Positions 20,881 to 31,485 are shown, counted from the first letter of the stretch. The stretch: DNA of 64,000 nucleotides from Siphonodentalium dalli (GCA_032622095.1 CP136068.1:186859309-186923308); one strand, 5' to 3'. Numbers and translations: made by a program. The notes: generated by a model not told the origin, from the letters alone.

Positions 20881-21112
20881 AATTAAAGACTGAAGCTACC
20901 CCACCGAGATCATCACGTGATATACATGTAGATACTATACCATTCATATGGAAAAGTCTGGATATAACCAGCGGGTCATGTCCGGACATGTCCAACCGGT
21001 ACAAGTAGACCGACGCGTGGGCGGAGAATATAGGTCAAACACCATGTACTGCATATAGGTCGGATAGAGTTATCGTTCCTGATCTGGGGGCCAACTGGGG
21101 TGGGTATCATCA

Positions 21113-21118
21113 CTGGCT
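21113..21118. repeat. Right target-site duplication CTGGCT
   Basis: Direct repeat of 14150-14155. The implied empty site reads ...TTTCTCTGGCTTCATAATG. Confidence 0.8.
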
Positions 21119-22505
21119 TCATAATGACTCTTCTAGTCTGAATACTGTTTTGCTGTGGCTTCTCTATTTTATTCTAAGAAACAGTGTTATGCTTGAAGCA
21201 TAATTGTAGCATGGAATTTGAATTAGTTTAGATTTATTTCAACTTCCACACTTGTATTTGGTTTATATTTATTCCTTGCTATTGATAAATAGTGATTTAT
21301 CAATGGTGATTTTGATAAATGGTGATTTATAAATGGTGATTTATGAAATCCGGTATCTTTCCATTCTGGAGGATCCAGATGTTTCTGAAAATCAGTTTTC
21401 CACTTGGTTGATCTTTCCTGAAATGAAATTATGCTCAATAGATAGCATAGTGCATTTATTATTAACTGATATCGTTAACTTTTACCAAGTAGAGCTAAAT
21501 CATATTTTGTATATTTTATTATTTAATTTACAGAGCTGAGACGTTTATCATCTGATGTGCATCATGATTCGCAGACTGATTTAATTAAATGGTTTGAAGA
21601 ACCCGTGTCTATACATCCATATACCACCGGTTACATTAGAATATTTTTACTTAACATAATTATGTTATAAAAATCAACTAAGAAAGAATAATGAACGGTC
21701 CGTATAGCATACCACTTGACGAAAGTGAGGTTTACATATATACCCATACCACATATTTTCAATGCATGACATTTCACTCATGTTTTTTTTTAAATATGCA
21801 AAACCCTTAAACTTTATGTTTGATATCACGTAAATGTCATATAAACGACAACTTACAAATAATCCGGGAAAAAGTCATGCTGGACTCGGAAATACCACCT
21901 GACATCACAGGAGTTTTATAAAAGTTATCCGGACTTCGGATGACGTCACGTAGTAATCCTAATCAAAGCGCAATAAATATATTGGCAAGTGAATAAGTGA
22001 AATTGTAATGGGATATTGGACTAGATTACAGTCGGAAATGTCAAAAAATTCTACTGAAATGTCGATGCTCCGGTTTGTCCACTACTGAACCTGTGGATCA
22101 ACATGAGGGGGTGAGATACCCAACCCGGTTGCCATGTCCCTGGGAAGATTGTGGACAAAAAACCTGTTTATTTTAAATAACATGGAAGGTCTGCTGGTAT
22201 ATTATGACAAACGTCCCAGTCTAATTTTTCCTCGTTCTCATGCCATACACTTTGAAGTGGAATAGGATCGTGGGGTTGTTTAGTATATTTTTTTATAACA
22301 ATTTAGAACGTACCCCCTCCAAGACAGTATATATTTATAATGAAAACAAGTAAGTAGAATTTAAACAGGTTGGGAAAATTGACTCCCAATGAGTTAAATG
22401 ATGATAATGTTCCAATATGATCATTATCCGTTGCAGGTAGCCGACTCCGTGCTACACTAAGCGCATGTCACATCACGGTCCGGCTCGTTTCTAATAATGA
22501 CTCAC
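21119..22505. other. Lectin intron, 5' part
   Basis: AT-rich intronic DNA. Short imperfect repeats of GGTGATTTAT(A/G)AA lie at about 21280-21345. The donor GTGAGT of the lectin exon is at 22505-22500 on the minus strand. No gene was recognised. Confidence 0.55.
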
Positions 22506-22682
22506 CACCTGGCAGGATGGAAACAACTTCGTCCAAATCAGCTTGAGATTTCAGTAGAACAAGGTGTCCAGCAGGGTGTTGTGTTTGACAGTCCAGCTGT
22601 GCCGCTTCAGTTGTCTTCGATGTGCCCACATACTTGAGACAAAATGTTCCACTTGTTGACTTTGTGAAATCTGACGGACATC
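22506..22682 (-). CDS. C-type lectin domain gene, internal exon
   Basis: This 177-bp minus-strand exon encodes the N-terminal half of the C-type lectin domain: CPSDF at the start, FCLKY with the second cysteine, AAQLDCQ with the third, then HLVLLKSQADLDEVVSILPG, the usual long helix before the domain core. The acceptor AG is at 22684-22683 after TTTACACAAAACAC. The donor is GTGAGT from 22505, with an alternative GT three bases earlier that keeps the same phase. The exon ends with one base of a Gly codon, completed by GA at 8692. The exon carrying the start and signal peptide must lie upstream (beyond 22682) and was not found, so the gene is partial here. Confidence 0.85.
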
Positions 22683-24480
22683 CTGTGTTTTGTGTAAACA
22701 ATATGTTATTCTCAATATGTTTGTACATGCATAGCTAATTTGAAATTCAACATGTACATGTGGCGTGCCGGGGGAGGGGTACCTATATAAATGTTCTAAC
22801 TGACAAAATATATACCCCAATGCCACACGTGAAACTAACTGTTTCCCAATTTACAAGTGGCAGCGTTATAGTTATACTGAGGAAGTGCCACACCATGGAC
22901 CACTGGTCAACTCACTACATAATTACCATATCATTAATATGCATAAGCCAGTTGGTAAGTATACCAGCATCTGTATCGGATTGGTAGCGGTAGCTGATAC
23001 TGTGATCTTTGACCTCGCCCACGACCTTACCTATCTACATATATGCTAGCTGGTAGGTACATGTATACCCAAGTCTGTATCGGATTGGTAGCTGACACTG
23101 TGACCTCGTTCACGACCTGACCTGTATATCCATACATGTATCTGATTGGTAGCGGTAGCTGATACTACGATCTTCGACATGGTTCACGACCTGACATTGC
23201 TGGTTGTGGTAGTATAAAATGCTATGATTTATTTACAATGACCAGAGTAATATTATATATTTAAAGCTATAAGACAACAATATGAACAATATATACGCAC
23301 CATCTTACGGGAATAGAGCAGTGATGGAATATTCGTAAATTATTTCAATTAGTGCGATTACTGCACGTATACAGCTAAAATTACTCCATAATCTACTCTA
23401 TTTGTACCAACGAATACGTATGAAAATACTTATTTATATGACTGAACCTGAATATATTATAGTAACTGAGCTACCTGTGAGGAATAATGATAATATCACC
23501 TGGATAAACCTGTTACGTATATATGATCGTGGAATGGTACTGCAGCATCTACTGATAAAATATGGACGTGGTATGTGTACTGTGTGGTGGGTGCATTGCG
23601 TGCATGTGGGCTGACCTTCATACCTTGGCCTCAACCAAGTGTGGACATCTATGTGTCACCAGGCAGCACTGGAAATGGTTCACCTGGGATGGGCGTAATA
23701 CCGAGCATCGGCAAAGCAATCGACCAAGTGGTTGTATGGTTGGTTGATTCCGTTGGAATGTCCTTGCATTGTTGACAAAGTGACGCAAGTGTCTATGCCG
23801 AGAGAGAAAGTTGAAAGCCATCGACGTTGGCGGTAGACTAGACACTGGCTCTATGACGCTCCGACGCTCTACTCTGTTCGCCGTCATGACGGCGTGCATA
23901 GTGTAATGACTTAACCACGATGGCGGTTGGTCTGAAACGAGGCCGTAAAATAGCATAGCAACGCACATCACACGACACGTTGGAATTCCGTTAATATTTA
24001 CAATTATGAAAGTGTCAGATCAGCAAAGCGATTTGTGAAGTAAAACTGATCACACTGATCAAATAGTACGAATACGACGAATCGATATAAATCGCGATGA
24101 ATAGTACGAATACGACGAATCGATATAAATCGCAATGAATAGTACGAAAGTCAAATTACGTAAACTAGGGCGAACGTGTAATTAGAAAGATTGTATAATT
24201 AGTTAACCCTCTCACGCTACACACATATGTTACAAAATGTTAGCACGTGTGTCGCAGCACATATTATAATAGAAATTGATATGAGAGTAAGATGTCATAT
24301 GGATATTTATAATATATATTTTAAAATATACAACTTTCGGTAACCAAAATCGGTCGCGCTAAGTAAAAGCCATTAAGAAAGTGTGAAGGGCACGTGTTGT
24401 GCTGTTTGGAGAGGCACGGGTCATTAAACAACCTGGGATATAGTACTTAACACAATGCCATGCGTGTATTAATTTCAGTT
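22683..24480. other. Upstream lectin intron or intergenic DNA with small repeats
   Basis: No gene recognised. Three degenerate copies of a unit around GGATTGGTAGC(GGTAGC)TGA and ACGACCT(G/T)AC lie at about 22975-23200. A 38-bp tandem repeat (AGTACGAATACGACGAATCG) with two full copies and a partial third lies at about 24064-24150. Open frames at 23402-23971 on both strands lack domain-like sequence. Confidence 0.5.
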
Positions 24481-26560
24481 ACACACATATCCCCTGTGCT
24501 TATTCGGTAATTGAATAATTAGGGGATTGACCATTTGGAGTAACAGGAACGGAACGAGGAACAGGAACAACTTCCGAGTAACAGAATGACTATAGGGAGT
24601 AACAGGAATGAGGAACAGATAGAATTGCCTCTCTCCTTCATGAATATTTCAACATTTAAACTCTCTTTTTGAAAACTAGGCGTACAATTGACAAGGAGCG
24701 TCGAGCGGTAAATCGGAAATTACCAAAATGTTATTTTTTCCGAGTAACAGGAATGAGGAACAGAGATATAAACTTAATTTTCTCGCGATTTACGCAATCA
24801 AAGAATATACATTATATATCATTCGAAAGCATAGCCACTCCACTAAAAGCGTATTGCAACATGTTTACACTACTTTTGGGAACGAAGCGTATAATTGGCC
24901 AGGGACGTCGAGCGGTGAAGCGGAAATTAGCCAGGGACGTCGAGCGGTGAAGCAGAAATGAGCCAGGGACATCGAGCGGTGACGCGGAAATTAGCCAGGG
25001 ACATCGAGCGGTGAAGCGGAAATTAGCCAGGGATGTCGAGCGGTGAAGCGGAAATTAGCAAAAACGTATTTTTTCCGAGTAACACGAATGAGGTATAGAT
25101 ATATAAACTTAATTTTCTCTCATTTTACGCAATAAAATAATACATGTTATACATCATTCTAAAGCATAGCCTCTCTCTTTCATTAATATTGCAACAGTTA
25201 AACAATACATGTTATACATCATTCTAAAGCATAGCCTCTCTCCTTCATTAATATTGCAACAGTTAAACAATACATGTTATATATCATTCTAAAGCAGAAT
25301 GGATGAGTAACACGTCAACCAAGACATCTGACGAGCAGTTGATAGGGTGGTAAAATAATCTCATATATATTTTGAAGACCTCTGTCTGTCTGTCTGTTTG
25401 TCTGTTTGTCTGTTTGTCTGTCATTAATACAAATCTACGATTCTCGACCGATCGGGACGAAACTTGGTACGTTTGTGTAGTTTGACCAGGCGGTGGTCGT
25501 TGTCGTGTTGAGGTATAGATATATAAACTTAATCTTCTCGCATTTTACGTAATAAAACAATACATGTTATACAACGTTCGAAAGCATAGCCTCTCTCCTT
25601 CATTAATATTGCAACAATTAAACACTACATTGAGAACTAAGCGTATAATTGTCTCCCCGATGAACCAATGTCTCCCGAGGCGGAGACTCTCCGCAATGTT
25701 GCCCTCGAGCCACGTCACCATTGTTTTTATTATACCGAATAACCATGTCATATCATCCGCGAATCGCTTCGATTTGACACCGGCATCCATGATGTTACTT
25801 TGAAGAATGCGTAAGTCATCTGAATCGTGACAATTTGTGGTTTCCGGTTTGAATGTCACGGTCAAAATACGTCATAAAATTTCGTTCGGGTGCTTCCGTG
25901 AACATGTTCGGGCTCTTTCGGTCAGAGCGGTCAACATTGCAAAAAATGGTGACCGGCAATGTTTCATGGGCGGAAAACATTGCAAATTGTAAAATCACAC
26001 CCAACGGGAGATTAACATAGGATTTTAATATGAGGTATAATAATACATGTTATACATCATTCGAAAGCATAGCCTCTCTCCTTCATTAATATTGCAACAG
26101 TTAAACACTACATTGAGAACTAAGCGTATAATTGGCCAAGAACGTCGAGCGGTGAATACGCAAAACGAAAAAAATAAATAGTAACAGGAATGAGGAACAG
26201 ATATATATAAGCTCAATTTGCTCGCATTTTACGTAATGCGACAAAAAAATGTTATAAATCAATCGAAAGGATAGCCTCACTACTTCATTAATATTACAAA
26301 ATATACACACTACTTTTGAGAACTAGGCGTATAATTTGCAAGAAACATCGAAATTTGCACCCCGAAGAACGTAACAGATTCTTCGTAGAAAGTCGCAGAT
26401 TTTTCACAAATTACGCAATATCACTGCCAAATATTTTCAGAAATGGGACGAGTATCATTCATGGTATTCATTGCTGGCACATAGAATGCTTTTTATTTGA
26501 CAAATTTACGAAAAAGTTTGAAAAATGGTTGATATCTGTTTTGGGCGAAATGTAGCTGCC
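24481..26560. repeat. Mosaic of AACAGGAATGAGG-type repeats
   Basis: A composite repeat region. A module containing GAGTAACAGGAATGAGG(A/T)A, ATATAAACTTAATTTTCTCGC and CATTCGAAAGCATAGCC recurs at about 24530-24860, 25075-25310, 25508-25640, 26030-26140 and 26180-26400. GTATAATTGGCCA and CGTCGAGCGGTGAA words join the modules. A 32-bp direct repeat (CCAGGGACGTCGAGCGGTGA) forms five tandem copies at about 24898-25062. The open frames are repeat readings, not genes. Confidence 0.65.
25359..25506 (+). mobile_element. Solo 5' end of the Helitron-like element
   Basis: Starts TCTCATATATATTTTGAAG directly after a host A (25358), carries the (CTGT)n tract and the CGACCGATCGGGACGAAACT head, and stops at TTGTCGT (25506). 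It matches the heads of the array at 3936-8277. The 122-bp repeats, hairpin and CTAG end are missing, so it is 3'-truncated. The host A fits A/T Helitron insertion and confirms the 5' boundary used for the array. Confidence 0.75.
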
Positions 26561-26563
26561 TCG

Positions 26564-26570
<7 letters not shown>

Positions 26571-26596
<26 letters not shown>
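26571..26596. repeat. (TA)n microsatellite
   Basis: Simple TA dinucleotide run. Confidence 0.9.
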
Positions 26597-26599
<3 letters not shown>

Positions 26600-26689
26600 A
26601 TATGGCTCGGCCAATCAGAAAACTCATTACAGCCTTTAACAAATTTACATTACCACATGTAGCACGTGTTTATTGCGTCTGGATATATA

Positions 26690-26822
26690 TACGATAATAG
26701 CATAGTGTGTTTTGAGATGTGTTTTATCTCAATGAGTTAGAAGTATAATTTTTCGCGACTTTTCATACTTCTAACGAGTTGAGATAAAACACATCTCAAA
26801 ACACGCTATGCTATTGTTGTAT
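26690..26822. mobile_element. Foldback element / long hairpin
   Basis: The left arm AATAGCATAGTGTGTTTTGA... through AGTTAGAAGTAT is complementary to the right arm starting ATACTTCTAACGAGTTGAG at about 26765-26822, with few mismatches over about 50 bp and a short AT-rich loop. It is a foldback MITE or hairpin-forming element. No clear target duplication was found. Confidence 0.7.
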
Positions 26823-29692
26823 TTATCTTATGGCAACTGACACTATTATTTTTGGTCAAATTAAGCAAATTGTATGACAGTTTTCAGACAAAAACAACCT
26901 ACATTTTGGTCATTTCGAAGAGCAATTCCCGTTACGCATGAATACGCAGTTACAGTACATGTGATCAGGTCGCGAATTTATGGAACAGTTGGGTGATTTG
27001 TCAGCAATAAACAAGATAGAAGTCTTGATGTAATATGAATCCATGTACAGAAATCAGAAATGTGAAATTCTTTCAATAAAATATCAATGTTCTCAAACAA
27101 AAAGCAAAGTCATTGAAACTGTAATAGTTCAGAATTCGCTAGATTGAAAATAGCCATGCAAGTTCTGAGAAAAGTGTACATCGTAAATTTTGCAAATTTC
27201 GTGCGGAGCAAGCTGTCTAAAATGATTGGAACAGAAAAGTGAAAGATAAAATTTAATCCTAATACGGACATGTAATCATGTTTCATCGAATACGTTGCTA
27301 CATTACAATTTTATTCAACTTGTATGCATTAATTTATTCGTTTAAACCATCCGAAACGCTGAAGTAGATATGACCCAATTTCGAGGTGAGAGTTTTGGTT
27401 GATACGTCGCCAACGCAGCAACGTCGTGACATGAAAGGTCGCGTTGTGTATAGTCCTTTCGTGGAGTTCAATACACATATGTCAGATATAGCTGACATTT
27501 AATACACAGTATAACATCAAACTGGTATAATATAAAAGGTTCATAACAAGCATGTCTGCATTTATTAACAATCAAACTATATACATCGGTTCCCTCAATG
27601 TTATGTATACAAACCGGTCTCCTTAAAGAATGCATCATACTCTCAAAATATGAAGGGGACCCAAAAAATGCATATCCCATAATGCTGACTCCTCGCTGGA
27701 ATATATAATTTACAGCCTGTTTGATGGACATAGTGATGATATTTGGAAGTGTTATCTATATTGCATCATAAATAAAGGATATATATTATGTCCCCTTAAT
27801 GCAGAATTCCGACCACAGTGTCCTTGAGGAAGAAAGCAGAATTATATATATAGCTTCCTGCCTTGTTACCCTTCAGCATACCGTTGCCAAATAGTATATT
27901 TGTTTTCTATGTTGTCGTTAAATCATTTTTGTTACTAAACAATAGTTCTGCACTCTGAAGATGACAATGTTCTGATATAATGGTAGTGACTGTACTCCTT
28001 TAATAAGATCATTAATACTTAGGTTGTTGTGAGTACATTGAACGCATGACGCTCGCTGATATAATGGTAGTGATGTGCTCCTTTAATAAGATCATTAATA
28101 TTTAGTCTGTTGCGAGTACATTGAACGCATAACACTCGCTCATTTGTGTCATTTGTGAACTTTCCACAATAACAGAAGGGTCTCTGTCGGGAACGAAAAA
28201 TAGACCCTGACAAGCTGAACCCCCACTCTTTTTGCAGAAGATATTGTTCACGAAAATGATAGTAAAAAATAACGGAATCGATGGCGGTGACTATTGTCAA
28301 ATCGACGATGGACTTGTTCAAGAAATTAACGACGTTAAAGCTAGCTCTGTGGCAAAGTCCTAACTCATTTGCCAACATTGTTTGTGTTAAAATTACTACA
28401 CCATATCATATATATACTTGATAAGAAACAATTGTTGGTTAATTAGGATTTTCCTGCCATCAGGAGCCGAAACATGTTTGTTGAAAAAATGCTCTTTTTC
28501 ACAAAAATAATTTATTTTCACACATTAAAATTAAAATGGATATTGCAATATTCCCAAAATAGTTAAAACATATGGCGTAGCAGTTATATGGCAAGTATGC
28601 GTAGAAAGAAATTTACAAATGTTTTAAACAGTTTGCGAGTTACTGGATTTTAGCTACCCCTCCCCGAACACGTTTTTATTTTGGTAAAAATAAAATACAT
28701 ATTTTTGATAACATTACCAAATTTCCCATTTGGTCATAATGCGACCCAATATGACTCATTTGATGAACACTGGGGCCGGTGGCATTTTTCAAGTGATTAA
28801 AGACGTGTTTAGGCTTTCAGAACTTATGTTATTGATAACATCTGTAAATAAACATGCATCGATCTCGAATTTTTGGGACTGAAATATTTCTCATAAACAA
28901 CATATTCCACACACTCTATTCACGAATATCAAACAAAATCACCGTTGTTGCTAAAGAGATTGTAGTGTCCCTCTAAATAATAAGAAATATAGAAAGTAGT
29001 GTATTCAAATAAAGCCCCACTATAGTCTCACCAAGGTGGCAGTTCTCTCAGTTTTATTTACCAGTATATCTGAATCAAAATAGTGTGACATTCAGCCAAA
29101 GAAATGTTGTCATTATTTTCAGTTCGTTGAGTGTTCAAGATTTAAAATAGGGTAGGGGCATGGTCTCCAAACAATCGAAAAATAGTCTTTCAGATTTGCC
29201 ATTCGATCTTTGAAAGGTGTTATATGCTATATGTTAAAACATATAGCATATAATTTTAGTTCGTGGTATGTTCAAGACTTCAAATATGGTAGGGGTTCCG
29301 GAAAATGTGACAATTCGCCTTTCGTGTTTGCCAACCGATTATTGTAAAATATTATATCTCACGTGACTTTCTCGCATTCTGATTGGCTGCATACTGCTAT
29401 ACTATTTTAAGATAGTACCCCAGTAGGATTCCTACATGCCTACTATTCGTTTTCTATTTATAGTAATAAACTCATTTCGCGAAATCGGGTTGCCGCCTAA
29501 AGATACCACTAATCTGAAACTATACCTTGTACGATACTTGTTGCAATATCGGTATATTATTAGATTTATTGGTGAATTGTAATGATGTTACAAATGTCCG
29601 ATCATAGCTATCCAATGTATTTAAAAGTTTGTCCGTTTAGTTGGCAAGCAACCAATCCTAATTTTGGTAAAGCTAGTAGGCGTTATTTATAA
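26823..29692. other. Intergenic DNA with small duplications
   Basis: No gene assigned. An 84-bp direct duplication (CTGATATAATGGTAGTG) starts at 27972 and 28056. A minus-strand frame of 119 codons (28019-28378) covers it and contains a CYCGKF...CVQC cysteine pattern, but no family was recognised and the duplication lies within the frame. A perfect 16-bp-stem hairpin (TTATATGCTATATGTT and complement) lies at 29220-29253, between two diverged copies of a sequence containing GTTCAAGA(T/C)TT and GGTAGGGG. Confidence 0.45.
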
Positions 29693-29854
29693 CTTCCTTT
29701 CCGTCTTCTAATCGAAAATGTCTTTGCTAATGATGTATTTATGGAAATAACTGAATGCATGAATCGATTTCCAAAATTCAAGGTAATTAAAAATGTGACA
29801 AAACCAGACGCAGAAACTGTGAGAGAATTGACACCAATGTTCGATATAATTTAA
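29693..29854 (+). pseudogene. Coding-like fragment of unknown family
   Basis: An open stretch of 54 codons with protein-like composition, reading LPFRLLIENVFANDVFMEI and further to ELTPMFDII and TAA at 29852-29854. It has no ATG at its start and is preceded by TAA, so it is a fragment of an exon or of a transposon ORF. I do not recognise the family. Confidence 0.25.
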
Positions 29855-29857
29855 TAA

Positions 29858-29992
29858 ATAATGAATGTCTTGTCGTTGACGATGCAAAAAAAAAGGTCCT
29901 CGATGAGGAATAGTCGACTCGCCTGCGGCTCGTGGACTATTCCTCCTCGAGGACCACTATTTTGGCATCGTCAACTCCAAGGCATTCATTAT
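29858..29992. repeat. Inverted repeat encoding the same C-terminal peptide twice
   Basis: A hairpin of about 135 bp. The left arm read on the plus strand gives NNECLVVDDAKKKVLDEE then TAG. The right arm read on the minus strand gives DNECLGVDDAKIVVLEEE then TAG. The two stop codons face each other around a 20-bp GC-rich loop. This looks like a tail-to-tail duplication of an exon end rather than an ordinary foldback. Confidence 0.5.
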
Positions 29993-30140
29993 CTATATAG
30001 TATCTCAGACTCCCAGAATTCAGTAACCAGCCCATCCATATAAATTGTTTACTTCCAGGTAGAACTGCCGAGAGCACATCACTTGAGTTCGTGGTGTTTT
30101 CTGTAATTAGTGCCACAGGCTTTTGAAAAACCTTATAATA
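29937..30140 (-). pseudogene. Possible C-type lectin domain remnant
   Basis: The minus-strand reading contains ALITENTTNSSDVLSAVLPG, then FIWMGWLLNSGSLRYYID, ending at TAG in the hairpin described above. The spacing of L-x6-SD-x-LSAxLPG followed by W-(I/M)-G and a G-x-x-x-Y/W stretch parallels the lectin domain encoded at 22506-22682 and 8457-8692 (LKSQADLDEVVSILPG, then VWIDG). The flanking cysteines and EPN segment are absent, so if related it is a broken fragment. A weak acceptor-like TTTTTCAAAAG precedes it. The relationship is by eye only. Confidence 0.3.
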
Positions 30141-30164
30141 GAGTGTCTGGTATGATGATATGTC

Positions 30165-30440
30165 CCCCAGTTGACGAATAATTTGCATATTCATGACGTA
30201 ACGGAAGTACATGACCTACTTATTCTGCAGTACCCCAGTTGACGGATATTTGCATGTCCATGAGGTCACGTGCATGCCCTATTTGTTCAGCAGTACACAA
30301 GTTGGGGGTAATTATCATAATCTGATGTCACGTGCATGACCTAGATGTTATGCAGTACACCACTTGTGGGCTAATTAGCATAATTTGAGGTAACTTACCT
30401 GAACTATTGCAGTTGGGGGCCACCCACGCATAATTGAGTC
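30165..30440. repeat. Degenerate tandem repeat, about 65-75 bp
   Basis: About four diverged copies with GCAGTAC(A/C)CCA(G/C)TTG, TTNGCATAAT and ACGTGCATGACCTA words. No coding signal. Confidence 0.55.
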
Positions 30441-30454
30441 ACTTCTCATTAACT

Positions 30455-31080
30455 ATTCGTAATATGTGTATTATCTACATGTGTATCACGTGATGACCTC
30501 GCTCAACGATGGATAGCTTCCGCCCTGAATATTAAAGGGAGACAATGCGCTCGCGATGTTAAAAAGATGGCACTCTCGGTATGTGAATTTTAAAGGGACA
30601 TGAGGCACTCAGTGTGAATGTTAAGGGGATGTGATGCAATCTCGGCGTGTGAATGTTAAAGTGACATCAGGCAATATCGGTGTGTGAATATTAAGGGAGA
30701 CAATGCGCTCGCATTGCATGCTAAATGGAGGTAATGCAATCTCGGTGTGAGAATATTAAAAGGACACAATGCACTCTAAAGAGACACACGGCACTCACTG
30801 TGGATGAATGTTAAAGGGACACGACGCTCGCAGTTGGTGTAAGTTAAAAGAACCCAGAACGAAATTCGAACTATTATTTTTTTTTTCAAAAATTAAAAAA
30901 AAGTTTAAAAAAAAAAAAAAGTTTAAAAAAAAAAAAAAAATTATTTTTCAAAATCTAAACAAAAAAATGTTGAAAAAGTTTTAAAATTTCACAAATTTCT
31001 AAAACATTAAAATTTTCAATTTTTTTGAAAATAAAAAAAAACAGATTTTTTAAAAACTTCTAAGAAAATGTTATCTTCAA
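30455..31080 (+). mobile_element. Decayed relative of the palindromic element's terminal region
   Basis: ATTATCTACATGTGTATCAC followed by GTGATGACCTCG matches the subterminal sequence at about 14333-14365 of the palindromic element. It continues with AGCTTC, then about nine TTAAAGGGACA-type units (four in the intact element), then an A-rich tract with TTCACAAATTTC as at 14711-14730. The order and orientation equal the left arm. The ATPase, TATA box, GC palindromes and outer terminus are missing. It is therefore a truncated or mutated related copy. Confidence 0.6.
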
Positions 31081-31485
31081 ATTTTTGATGCATTATAAAC
31101 AAAATACCACGCTACTACCGGCGACGCTATCATCCTCCGAATCTGATAATATGATTACTTCAGTACGTATGGACAACCCAAAACACGTACGTCCATCTAT
31201 AAAATGATAAATGTATGTTTCATAGGAGTGCCTGTATTTCTGGCCAACTTGGGATGTACTATCACGCCAGTACGTATGGACCGTAGGACGGCGACATGTC
31301 ACTCTGTGTCTAAAGGTTCGCTATTCCCAAGGTTCATTATTTCGAAGTTTCGCTCTTCCCAAGGTTCTCTATATTCCTCGATATTCAGGATGTTATATTA
31401 ACTTGTTATTTTGAAGTTTCATTCTATATTCTAAAGTATTGAGAGGGTTCTTTATCATAAGACTCTTTTTATGAAGGAAATAAGT
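31081..31485. other. Intergenic DNA with AAGGTTC-type repeats
   Basis: No gene. CAGTACGTATGGAC occurs at about 31162 and 31270. Short degenerate units of (T/C)CCCAAGGTTC at 31325-31375 resemble the 16-bp minisatellite seen at 31755-31845 and 40585-40742 in reverse orientation. Confidence 0.4.

Larger units (their letters stand above)
14156..21112. mobile_element. Palindromic Polinton/adintovirus-like element
   Basis: This 6957-bp element is an almost perfect inverted repeat. Plus-strand positions in the two arms add up to 35268 from the outer ends to the ATPase and 73-residue genes, so there are essentially no indels over more than 3 kb. Termini are 5'-TGATGATACCC and its complement, flanked by CTGGCT duplications. 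Each arm encodes, reading outward from the centre, a 73-residue basic protein, a possible 31-residue ORF and a packaging-type ATPase. Then come a GC-rich palindrome block, an outward TATA box, an A-rich 9-bp repeat and TTAAAGTGACAC repeats. No integrase, protein-primed polymerase, protease or capsid gene is present, so it must be non-autonomous. The 6-bp duplication and the ATPase point to Polinton/Maverick or adintovirus ancestry. TG...CA ends are integrase-like but not the AG...CT ends usual for Polintons, so the family is inference. It lies in an intron of the lectin gene. Confidence 0.8.
17860..21112. repeat. Right arm of the palindromic element
   Basis: Mirror of 14156-17445, with a shorter (GCC)n tract at 17882-17920. 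It carries the same genes on the plus strand in outward order. Confidence 0.9.

Noticed and set aside
14156-21112. Palindrome as an assembly mirror artefact
   Set aside because: The unique 414-bp centre, differences between arms in the GC triplet tracts and the flanking 6-bp target duplications argue for a real insertion. Long-read confirmation would settle it.
23402-23971. Overlapping frames of 60-117 codons on both strands
   Set aside because: Mutually overlapping frames without domain-like sequence, splice context or repeats in homologous loci.
28019-28378. 119-codon minus-strand frame with a CxC...CxxC pattern
   Set aside because: It spans an 84-bp tandem duplication and matches no family I recognise, so it is described only as an open frame in the intergenic entry.
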